This document shows, piece after piece, positions 1 to 9,812 of a DNA stretch of 64,000 nt. This DNA is from Phallusia mammillata (taxonomy: Eukaryota > Chordata > Ascidiacea > Phlebobranchia > Ascidiidae), in the NCBI GenBank assembly GCA_003260075.1, contig QLIY01000026.1:65763-129762 (forward strand), read 5' to 3'. Under the pieces are notes generated by a model that saw only the letters and a program-made list of their open reading frames with translations, ran no database searches and was not told the origin of the DNA. The translations under genes were made by a program, and so were the position numbers. The first letter of the stretch is position 1. Each line of letters begins with the position of its first letter.

Positions 1-172
1 ATAGTGCATTAATTGCGGCTTGGCACGTTTGTTTATGTTTGCTTAAATAGAAGCAGTGCATGGTTATCATTGTGTTAACTTTGTAAATTTTAACAAAAAC
101 TTTTTCTATGTCAGATACAAGCACATCAAACAAAGTGGCATAGACATTTGTTCACAACGCTAGCCGCCAGAA

Positions 173-3082
173 ATGATGTCAAGTATGCACCATGACTTGA
201 AGCAGGTGATAATGACCTCATGGAAGGATAGGTGGACAGAAAAAAAGTGGTCTGCCCATATTCGAAAGTATCTGGTGCATTCATCAGATGTTTTTCATGT
301 TGCTGATGCACTGGTTTCACAAGCATTTATTGGACCATCACCAAATAACTTACTTCTGGAATACATATGGCATGCTCTAAACACAGGACTACTGTCATAC
401 GGTTCAGTAATAACAGCCATTTCAAAACATGAAGAACTGCATAAGGTTGAAAGTACAAAAGGTGTGTACAAACTTTTGCAGGAATTGATTGATATTCTCA
501 ATGGTGGTCCTATTATTGAGGATGGTATGGACTTGTGCTGTTCATTACGAATGATTCTCCAATGGCTGTTAAGAAACATAGAGCAGTACCTTAAAGGGGT
601 TCATGATGTGTATGTCAGTGTTGCTGAGGATTTGCTCAGATTGAATTGTTTCACCCTTGGACAGCTGACAACCAAACCTAGAACTTCAGCTTTACTGACA
701 ATTGCCAGATTTGAAGAAAGTGGGGTTTGGAGTCATATTGAAACTGACCTTGCAGTAATCAAAAACAGGGCTGGTCAGCATGCATTACATGCAGAAATTA
801 GTGCATCATGTCACAATGTTTCACAGCTATCAAGGTGTTCTATTGTACCAAAGCCATCATACCCCCACAACAGAACAGCATCAATATGTTTGCCTGTATC
901 AAGTTTGTTGATGATAGAAGTTGAAACAGTTAAGCTCACTGACCATAATGGTATATCGCAACAGCTTGTTTTGTTGTCCCAAATACTTGGTCTTTCAACT
1001 GCCCAGCTGTTGTATCACAGCATGCAAACATGCCTAATGTGCTATCTGGATGCTGTACAAAATCACACCAATTCTGATGCACATTGGTGTGCAATGCTCT
1101 TTTTGCGGATGCCAAAAATAATATCTAATATCAAATCTTCATTGATTGGCTCTGAATTTGATTCACCATCTGGTAATGCCAGCAAAAAGTCAGCACAGTT
1201 CGAATTACAAGTTTGTGAAGCTCTCAACAATTTATTGGTCATGGATAGCCTTCTTGATACTCTTGATCAATATGGAGAAGATCTGAATTGGATAAAAGTT
1301 TTGACAGAATACTTTGCAAGCAAGGGGATAATTTCTGAGACTTCTGCCTCTAAAATTCAACAGGCAAGAGAGGTTCAAAGGGAAAATATGGCACATGAAC
1401 TCCATCATGAAAAGCCAACTAATCCTCTAATGATTGTCAAAGTTGCGAAGACAATGGAGCAGGTGATATCAATGCTTGGATCAGTTGAAGTCACCTCTGA
1501 TCAGGAACGATTGCTTGGCAATTTGCAAAAACTTAGTGCTGCAGGTACATTTGATGTTTATGTAGCAGCTGCTTCAGCTTCTGACCAGCTATCAACTTTT
1601 GCTGGAAAACTAATTATGTGCAATGAGGCAGTGAAGGCCAATGCTGCTGAGACTACAAAAGCTGCTCAAATTCGAGCCATAATTTTTGATATTACATTTC
1701 TAATGCTGTGTCGAATGGTGAAGAAGTTTGACAAAAGAATTCTTCTGGATGCTTCTCATCAAAAAGCTATAGAATCCACATTTTTGTACCAATGGTTACA
1801 GGTTTGGTGTGTCCCTCACATAAATTATGTACAGACAAAAACTCCTGAGACGGATGCCAGTCGTGTTGAATTGTTGTTGCAAGCACTACGATCAGCAGGT
1901 GAATTTCGTTTGAGCCTCTCCAAGTGGCAGGATATGTGTATAAATTTACCACAGGCTTTGTTAGAGTTGATCCATGCTTTTCAAAAGGGATTTGTATCCC
2001 AAACAGATCTGACCCATGCTGTTGTGTTGATACGAGATCACTGCCCATTATCTGTGTGCCTGGCATCAATCGCTGCTGTTGCCCGCAAAGCAAGGCTTGT
2101 TTATGTACGCACAGGATACGTTTATGCACTGCAGACCTTGGCAATGAAGTCTGAAGGACATCAACAGATGCAAACTCTGTATGACCAACGTTTCGTTTTC
2201 TACAGCGACATTGTTAAGCAATTGGCTGAAGATTTATTACCTGATCCCAACGCACAACCCAAAGTTCCACCAACCCGTACTTTGCAGAAAGCTTTTGAAC
2301 AAACAGTACAAGACGGCTGGATTAATCACAACAGTCTGGAGATGTTTCAGGACAGTCTAAAGAAGCTTGGGGTAGTCGCGTTTATGAGACGGATCATTAG
2401 CTTGGTGCTTCAGGAGACGAGGATAGATTCAGTCACAATAGCGGTTGACATTGCTTTCGCATTCATGCAGCTCGATATGTTGTCAATGGTTGTGTACCTA
2501 CTGAAACATGGTATTCCCCGCCACTTCATGTCAGAGCCGCATTTTCTTGCCCCGCCGATGGGCAAAGCTGTTGCCAAACTAACAGTGGCCGCGTTGGATA
2601 TTGCGTTTAGCGACCTTGTGCTGCGGGAAAAGTCCCTGTTGGCTGCCCACACTATTAGTCCCTTTCTACACGAGATTTCACCTGACAAGACCAACGAGCA
2701 CAACATGAGAGTGCGGCGGATGCTTAGCTGTTCCACTGAACACGACCTTTCTTCATCCGTCAATGTGTCAGGCATTCCACACGACCATCCCCTGATTACT
2801 GTGTTAGAGGGCTTTCTACAGTGCCTCTGGAAGGCGTACAAGGATCACCGTTGGGGTCCGATTGCTGACTTCGTCACCACATTTGTTAAAATAGTGCTTC
2901 ATTCCACTCCACTTTTATCGCGAACTGTGAAACAGTGCATGCCAGCCGAAATGGTAAAAGATCTTAGCGCGGTGTTGGTAAAGGAAAGTCGTGAGCTCCT
3001 GTTTGCCGCATCAGACCTCGGAAATCCAGAAATCCGACGTGTGGCAGCTCAAGCTGTGTGTCAAACCGGTTCTTTAGAATAG
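173..3082 (+). CDS. MED24: Mediator complex subunit 24, single-exon gene
   Basis: MED24 is a subunit of the Mediator tail module, which links transcription activators to RNA polymerase II in the nucleus. The uninterrupted 969-residue frame is close to the roughly 990 residues of vertebrate MED24. The N-terminal block is diagnostic: a VADALVSQAFIGPSPNNLLL stretch followed by SYGSVITAISK matches the conserved MED24 start. The rest is helical, with no catalytic motif, as in the family. I chose the ATG at 173; a second ATG follows at once. A pyrimidine-rich tract ending in TTTTTCTATGTCAG at 101-114 could be a 3' splice site for a 5'UTR exon or for spliced-leader addition. The gene has no introns, whereas its neighbours have 2 to 24, so it may be a retrocopy or may have lost its introns. 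The next gene runs antisense towards it and lacks its 3' exons. Confidence 0.88.
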   Translation: MMSSMHHDLKQVIMTSWKDRWTEKKWSAHIRKYLVHSSDVFHVADALVSQAFIGPSPNNLLLEYIWHALNTGLLSYGSVITAISKHEELHKVESTKGVYKLLQELIDILNGGPIIEDGMDLCCSLRMILQWLLRNIEQYLKGVHDVYVSVAEDLLRLNCFTLGQLTTKPRTSALLTIARFEESGVWSHIETDLAVIKNRAGQHALHAEISASCHNVSQLSRCSIVPKPSYPHNRTASICLPVSSLLMIEVETVKLTDHNGISQQLVLLSQILGLSTAQLLYHSMQTCLMCYLDAVQNHTNSDAHWCAMLFLRMPKIISNIKSSLIGSEFDSPSGNASKKSAQFELQVCEALNNLLVMDSLLDTLDQYGEDLNWIKVLTEYFASKGIISETSASKIQQAREVQRENMAHELHHEKPTNPLMIVKVAKTMEQVISMLGSVEVTSDQERLLGNLQKLSAAGTFDVYVAAASASDQLSTFAGKLIMCNEAVKANAAETTKAAQIRAIIFDITFLMLCRMVKKFDKRILLDASHQKAIESTFLYQWLQVWCVPHINYVQTKTPETDASRVELLLQALRSAGEFRLSLSKWQDMCINLPQALLELIHAFQKGFVSQTDLTHAVVLIRDHCPLSVCLASIAAVARKARLVYVRTGYVYALQTLAMKSEGHQQMQTLYDQRFVFYSDIVKQLAEDLLPDPNAQPKVPPTRTLQKAFEQTVQDGWINHNSLEMFQDSLKKLGVVAFMRRIISLVLQETRIDSVTIAVDIAFAFMQLDMLSMVVYLLKHGIPRHFMSEPHFLAPPMGKAVAKLTVAALDIAFSDLVLREKSLLAAHTISPFLHEISPDKTNEHNMRVRRMLSCSTEHDLSSSVNVSGIPHDHPLITVLEGFLQCLWKAYKDHRWGPIADFVTTFVKIVLHSTPLLSRTVKQCMPAEMVKDLSAVLVKESRELLFAASDLGNPEIRRVAAQAVCQTGSLE

Positions 3083-3339
3083 CACAAAACTGAGATGGCT
3101 TGAAAATGTATGCATGAACATGTTGAGGCTATTTTGTGCGGAGGGAGTTTGTTAAATGTTTAACGCCATGCTGCTATTATGTTCCATATCTAGTGTACCG
3201 TTTTGTTCATGTGGGCTTAAAAAGTTGAAACACTGCCTTTATATTGAATCGTATGACAGTTATAGGGTATGGCGTTGCGACTTGCTCTTGTCTGAATCCT
3301 AATTTAGTATGTGTTTAGCTGTGTACTTAAAATTCTTAC

Positions 3340-4805
3340 GGTAACAAAGCTGAAAAGTGTTAGGAAAGCCGAACCGAGGTCTCCCCAATTTTCTTCATCT
3401 CCTCCAACGTAACCGAACATGTAGTAGCCGAAAATAGCAAAGAGAAACATAACAAAGAGAAGAATGAGCATCACGTTTATGAACGATTTCTTCATGGTAT
3501 CAATTAATGCAGTAAGAAGCACCTGCAAGGCACATTTAAATGTTATAAATTAGCTTCAGACTAGCGGTGACCCAAAATTTAAAAATTAATCACGTATAGT
3601 GTATTGAAAATAGACAAAATTATGAGCCATGTTAATAAAAACTAGTTTACAGTGTCACCGAAATAATAGGCCGCATGTTTTGAGCAAGAAGGTCCTCTTT
3701 TTTGGAAGGCCCGAGTTAACAAACTGACCATATACCTGCAAACCACGAACAAACGAGACAGCCCTCATTGCGCGAAGGGCCCTAGTTGCCTTTAACGTCC
3801 TGAGCATAGGCAAAGCACCAGTCCACGATGCTTCATCTGATGCTTCTTGAAAAAACTGGTCTACAAAAACCTGTAAAAACAGTCAAATGTATACAGTGTT
3901 GAAAGTCATATTGCTATGCGTTTTTCAAGTATGAAGTTTATGAGAACCTAAAAGTCGAACCTGCATGAAGGAAATGAGAAGAATGAAGAAGTCGAATCGA
4001 TTTGACCACGATTTCCAGTATTCAACCGGTTCTGCGTAGATTTTAACAAGAAATTCCACGGAGTATATCACCAGGAAGAATATGTCGGCCGCCTAAAGGT
4101 CAGGTAAGAATCAAACTGATAACCTTTAACGAATCTACATCTACAGTTAATTCGAAGGCGTAAAATTGAAAAAGTTGTTTCTTACTGGATAATAGGGCCG
4201 CATCGCTGGGTAATAATCATTCACATCAAGCATCATAAGAATGGAGTTGGCGAAAATTGCCAGCATGATAAAACCATTGAAGATGCCACTTTCGCTTATG
4301 ACTTGAGCGTATTCGTGAATTACTTTGTCTTTCCTCCATGCTTCACATCTGTATGACAACCGTAGTGTTTTATTAATGTTGGATTTGATTCGAGTAAAAC
4401 CGAAAATCTATTAAGTGAAACACAGTAGGAATGTTTATGTGTCCCTGGCATTGGTTGCTGGCACTAGAGCTTTTACGCCAACTTTCGCCTTTAGGCAAAG
4501 AAATATACAATTCTAAATACTGTTTACAACTGATTGACATATTTTTTAGGATTTTTTTTGAAATTTAGCAATCTACCAGTTTCATTTTTCACAGAAGTAT
4601 GTTACCCTTGATTTTTTTCCCATTCGTTAGTTTCGCTGTCGCAGTCATCAAAGTCTTGATAGAGAGGGTAGTCGTAGCTGGCACGTTGCCCTTCCTCTTG
4701 GGAAATAACAACCCCTCTTCGCTTGTTTGTCTTCATGCTAGCTGATGGGTTTACACACACATCTTGAGATGTTGTTCCACAGTTTGCCAACCCTCCCTTA
4801 AACAT
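3340..4805 (-). CDS. CATSPER3: CatSper3-like sperm cation channel, five 5' exons only
   Basis: This encodes a pore subunit of a CatSper-type voltage-gated calcium channel, which acts in the sperm flagellum membrane. Exons, in coding order: 4805-4606, 4348-4186, 4092-3961, 3870-3736, 3522-3340; phases join cleanly into 271 residues (human CATSPER3 is about 400). Exon 2 carries S1, exon 3 carries S2-S3 (ADIFFLVIYSVEFLVKIYAE then EYWKSW), exon 4 the arginine-rich S4 (LRTLKATRALRAMRAV), and exon 5 carries S5 and the pore approach (EENWGDLGSAFLTLFSFVT). That last block matches the CatSper3 pore just before its T-x-D-x-W filter. The exon ends at a GTAAG donor and the filter and S6 are not found downstream before MED24. 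Either the rest lies beyond MED24 outside the window, or the gene is truncated. Family call firm; the exact paralogue is inference. Confidence 0.78.
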
Positions 4806-5269
4806 AAGTTATGACGTAACATGGCACTGTTACGTCACAAACATCAAAACAAAGTGCTCACTGGTCATGTCTGGCAAAACCTGGTTCACAATTATGTTTT
4901 TGTTTGGTATTAATGTGGAAGTTAATTAAAATTTTAAACATGAATATAACTTGAAGCCGAAGTGTTCACTCCAAATAGACGTTGATAGCATAGCAATTGC
5001 GTTCGTACATGTGACATTTAAACACAACGTTGATAAAGAAGGCATAAGATAGGTCATGGTGGCTTGCTTGCGCCAACTGAATTTCACGCATGGCAAAACA
5101 TCAAAGAACCAGCCCTCTATTTACTACCGCAGGCACAGCGCAACACTCGACCTTTTGGGTCATTTGCGATGCAGTTGGCTTACATACCACACAGGGTTTT
5201 GGTACAGCATTAGACACATAGTTTTGATTTTGCAGTGTGATTTGGATTGCTGGAATTCTTCAGTACAGC
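4806..5269. other. divergent intergenic region
   Basis: This 464-bp gap separates the start codons of the CatSper3-like gene (-) and the FN1-domain gene (+), so it must hold both 5' regions. I see no repeat and no clear core promoter element beyond AT-rich sequence. Confidence 0.5.
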
Positions 5270-8200
5270 ATGGATACAGCAAGAATTTTCTCGTGTATCG
5301 TTTTGTTGCTGATGCTAAGCGTGTTGTCAATGGGAAAGTTGAAAAAGCGTGAGAAACGACAATCCGAAGAGGTAAGTCACATGAATTTTATGCTTTTTTG
5401 CATTGTTTCAAAATAATTTTTGAAATACATTGCTTCAACGATCTTGATTCGGTCGCCTTTGCAGTTATTGTTTTCAATCCAATTAAGTTTCTTGTTTATC
5501 TGCAACCAGCGGTGGTAAGCGATTTAAGGTTGTTTGAAACACATAAATAAATGGAAACTAAACTTAACTAGCTGCATAATAAAAGGGACATACTAAAGTC
5601 GCCACCCATAATATAATAAAATGCCTTCCCCTCCTAACATAGGTGACTTGTTTGTTTCTCGGAGAAACTCATTTGGTAAATGAACGGTGGCGATATGGAA
5701 ACGGCACCAAATACTTCCAGTGCGTTTGTACCAGTTCCGGAATACCACGATGCGATTGGTTTACCACATCAGGTAAGAGCAGCCTCACTAATAGCTCAAA
5801 TTCGTTTACTTTTACCGTTGCTGTCGCCCGTGTTTTAAGCCGCCTAGATAACGAGTGTTAAGCAACAACCTGAAAACATGAGCGACTTCACAGAAACTTA
5901 AAAATGACGGGTACTTTTTTGCATGAAGTAAAGTTTTTTTGTAGTTGTTCGACGACGTTGCTACGATCGCGCATTTAGAAGATACAGAACGACTGATGAC
6001 CGATGGGAACGGCTTGTACGAGGGAAAACTCTTGACTGTGTGTGTGAACAAAGAGCTGGGTCTCGAAGAATGCAGATATCATGTTCGGGAGAAAGTGAGT
6101 GACATTTGTTTCGTTTTTTATCACCACGATTCATGTTATTTGTATTAAAGCTAGGAATGTATTAAACAAACATGTCGGTAATTTAAAAAATATAAACTAG
6201 TGATTCTCAAACGGTGTGCCGTGGCATATTAATGGTCTGCGAGAGATTGCCGCCAAGCATGCCGCGAAATATTCGTTATTTTAAAGTGCAGACATTACCT
6301 GGTGTTTTATGCGTTAATGACCAAAATCTGCATGACAACATTTAGAATCTAATTTGTCATAAAAAACAATCTAACCCACCACAATAAAATTGTAAATTAA
6401 TTTTTGTTACATTGGCCTACAAAGTGAGCCAACAAAAATTAGTTTGGTAGTGCTTTGCATGCCTGAAAAATTCGAGAACCACTTATATCAACAATAACCA
6501 TACAGCGGTGAGCTCAGCACATACCTTACACAAAAAATGCGCTACTGTTTTTTGCTTATGTGGCCTGCTTTTCCGTAGTTATGCAGCTTCTTAGTTTCTT
6601 TGTAGATCGTTGCCACAGCGGCGGTCAATCGTATCGCACTGGTGACGACTGGCAAACCAGTGACATCACCGGGTTAGTGATGGACTGCCAGTGCTTGGGA
6701 TCCGAAAGAGTTTCCTGTCGAGCTTCAGGTGAGTTACAAATTAGCCATACTTAAAATTCAAAAAACTGAAAATGAAAAGTGTTACATAGTAGTCGAAAAC
6801 CTATTTTAGCGTTACGAGCCAGTTCTAGACCGACTCTCAATTAAACAAAAACAACAAATATTCGATGCAAACAGTTTTATAACTATTTACCAGTTATTAT
6901 GGCAATAATTCATTGAAGTGCATGGCTTTTTGGCGTAGGCTACTATCATTATGCCTTTTTTAAACTTTCAAAACCAAAACTCAGTGTGCTCGCTTGCCTT
7001 AAACGTTACAAATATATTTTGCATTAAAAAGTCGGTATGTTTTACAGTTACCACTGACGTTCCGCGCCCAGAAGTAAACGCGCAGTGGGTAGAAGATCAC
7101 ATTGTTTATGGTCAGAGGGTGCTAAGGCCAAAGCTCGCCACTTTGCAAGCCTGCGACACTGGATCGAGAGTAAGCAAAGTCGAGTAAGGTCGGTGAAAAT
7201 GATCTAAATCTTGTTGGTCGAATTTGAAGGTGGTAAGCAGTGGATACACTTGGAATAGAACCTCAGAAGTTCTTACTAGTACTTTCGTTGTCGAACGATG
7301 TATTTGTCAGGATGCTCTTATATCGTGCTCCCCTTACACCGTTTCACGTCGCCCAGGTACAACATTTTAATCTAATGTTTTTATTTGCTATTTTGATACA
7401 GCTAATTTGTCTAAAATTTTAGGAATAAATTCGATAAATGCGTTTATTCTTTTATTGAAATTTTAATATTGCAGAGCCGAAACGGTCCCCCAAATTTCTC
7501 CAGCGGTTTCCCAAAATAATTCGTNTTGCCAGTAGCCTAATAAATAATTCGTTTAAGCAAATATGGCTATTTTTTGGTATTTAAATGAAACACTTGCGGT
7601 CTCTTAAAACTACTTAGCGGTCACCCAAACCAAACCTTAAAAAAACCTGAACACAAGTGTTTTTGTTCTTAGTGCTGGTCAACCATTTAAAGAAAATTAT
7701 ATTTGTTGTTCTTTTTTAGAATAAAACTGAAGAAAACTTTATGTTTTGTTGCTTCGCACTCTATGCTAAAGTCGTGTCGTTTGATTTACTATATGTGAAA
7801 TGCGTTTTGACTACAGAACCGCATTGCGTAACGGAAGATGGCCAAGTTCGGCTTGTGGGAGAAGTTTGGACAAAAACTCATCACTCGCACGAAAACCTTA
7901 GTTGGCGCTGTTCCTGTCGGGCACACGGCGACAAAGAATGCAGAGATATTGGTGAGTAACTGTATTCAACACCTTCATAAGTTAAAGATTGCCACCCTTT
8001 TTCCCGAAAACTCTGATTACAGTAAAACTCGGTTAACCCACATCCGTTTGGACCAAAAAAATGTATCTGGATAAGGCAAAGATCCTGATTTACCGATTTC
8101 TAAAAGATGTTTTTTGAACGTGGTAAATGCCCTTCGTTATTAATGAATGTATGTTTCTGGTAGGTTACTGTGAGGATCCTCATCCTCCACCCAATGGGGG

Positions 8201-8929
8201 TTTGGTTTGTGTTGTTGCTGGAAAATCAAGCCCTAAACAGTCAACATACTGCAAACCCATGTGTGCCCAGGTATGAACATTTCAAACTGCATGGTATTGG
8301 TAAATTCTCATAACTATTCATAAATTTAGACATCTGGTAGAAAAAAGTCAAATAATTTATTCTATAACCACATTTGGCTGGCTATTTACTATCTCAAGTA
8401 ATTTTCCACCAGACCAGGACTTGAGTTGTTTTGAGATGTATTTGCTCGAATTGTCAGTAAAGTTTATTTTTTGGTGTAAATTTTAGGGATTCGATTTTGT
8501 CAACACCCAGCGCATTTATCGGATATGGGAAGTTTGTAATCACGTGACAACGCACAGGTGGTCTGGCGGCTACGCTGAAGATTCCTTACTTATCGGAAAA
8601 TGCCAAAGTAAGTGAAATTTATTTGGGTATGGTGACCTGCGATATAAGTCTTGCCTAAATATCAAACATATCTTACTTACAGGAACATCCCGAGAACGCG
8701 GAAGACGGTCTTTGTATTTGCCCACTGCTGATTGCTTGCGATTGTCACGGTATCAAATACAAGAGGTAAGCTTAACAATAATAATCTTAAGGCAGAACAA
8801 TGGGATTTTTACCTTGGTTTTTATTTGCAGATAAAGCAGGAGTTTATTCAACTACTTCATGCTAATGGCTTGTGTGGAAACAAGTGCCAAGCAAAGTTCT
8901 TTCGTTGCGGCGATCGTACCTCTGAATAA
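5270..8929 (+). CDS. secreted fibronectin-like protein: five FN1 domains plus sushi domain
   Basis: Eleven exons (5270-5371, 5643-5772, 5945-6094, 6606-6728, 7048-7169, 7230-7356, 7817-7951, 8164-8270, 8487-8607, 8683-8765, 8831-8929) join in phase to 432 residues. Residues 1-22 are a signal peptide, followed by a basic KREKRQ site resembling the propeptide site of fibronectin. Five FN1 domains follow, each with the C-x(n)-C-x-C-x(n)-C pattern: CLFLGETH..., RCYDRAFRRYRTTDD..., RCHSGGQSYRTGDDWQ..., one split over exons 5-6, and HCVTEDGQVRLVGE.... Domain 3 is very close to human fibronectin I-3 (RCHEGGQSYKIGDTW). A sushi/CCP domain spans exons 8-9 (CEDPHPPPNGG to IGKC). The tail is short and cysteine-containing. 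There are no FN2 or FN3 domains. The protein should be extracellular and resembles the matrix-assembly N-terminus of fibronectin made as a stand-alone protein; function is inferred. Confidence 0.85.
6199..6483. mobile_element. hAT-type MITE, degenerate
   Basis: The ends, GTGATTCTCAAAC on the left and GAGAACCACT on the right, are imperfect inverted repeats of the CAGTGGTTCTCAA type. It lies in intron 3 of the FN1-domain gene. No clean target-site duplication was found. Confidence 0.55.
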
Positions 8930-9812
8930 CAGCAATTGTCGCAGAAGCAGAAAACCTATATGTACAGAGTGACATTATAATGTGACGTTTATGAGCTTGA
9001 GTGAATACAGGTGCAAATTGTTGCCGCTACACCAACGGCCTTGGAGAAAGCTTTCGACCAAAGAAATAACAATGGCAATGTTCCAAACGAATTATGTGCA
9101 GCTATGCTAAACTATAAGTTTTTGTGTTCTTTTATTTGTAAATTTTGGTATATGTTTTACCGTAGATAACTATGGTTTTACTTTGCTGCATGTCGTACGT
9201 TGATCGTGTTAAATTTAACTATTATGGATTGTACTTACCAGCAAATAAAAAATAATACTCAACCAGTTTTGATTGTTACGCATCAGTGGAAACAGCTGTT
9301 TCCCAGACCATGTGTTGACAACCAATTCAGTATTTGAAAAATCCTTTTAGAAATAGTGTTATGTTATCAAACCCAAAACAAGCTCGCGAGCGGAAAAGTA
9401 AACACCCGTCGTCCAGCTGTTTTATATTGATCGCAATTTCATCATTAAATTTAATGTTGCGCGTAACAGAATTGAAATATTATTGGCAAATTAACGATGT
9501 ACGTCGAAAGACCTGTGGTAAAAACTTTTTGGTTGTATTGGGCAAATTTATGCGAGTCCAGAACTACTCGTTGCATTCATTACTGTCAAACTGGTTTTAA
9601 ACCGTCTCCTTTGTGGTAAATTTGAATAAAAAAGTCTCAAAAACTACTCAATCACTGCGTAATAGCCTATGATTTCATATTTTTGCTGTAATCTAGGATG
9701 CATTTGTTGTAAGCTGTGTCTCGATATGAATTTGTGAAGTGATTTTCTAAATTATTAAAGATTAGTTAAATACTTATTTCAACATTTACACACAACTGCA
9801 TTTGTACATTAA
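8930..9812. other. intergenic region
   Basis: This holds the 3'UTR of the FN1-domain gene and the upstream region of DNAJC12. No further gene or repeat was recognised; the open frame at 9334-9600 has no family resemblance. Confidence 0.5.
9244..9249 (+). terminator. polyadenylation signal of the FN1-domain gene
   Basis: AATAAA lies about 315 nt after the stop codon at 8929, followed by AT-rich sequence. Confidence 0.5.

Noticed and set aside
1767..2154. Open frames on both strands inside MED24
   Set aside because: They overlap the conserved MED24 frame and have no family resemblance.
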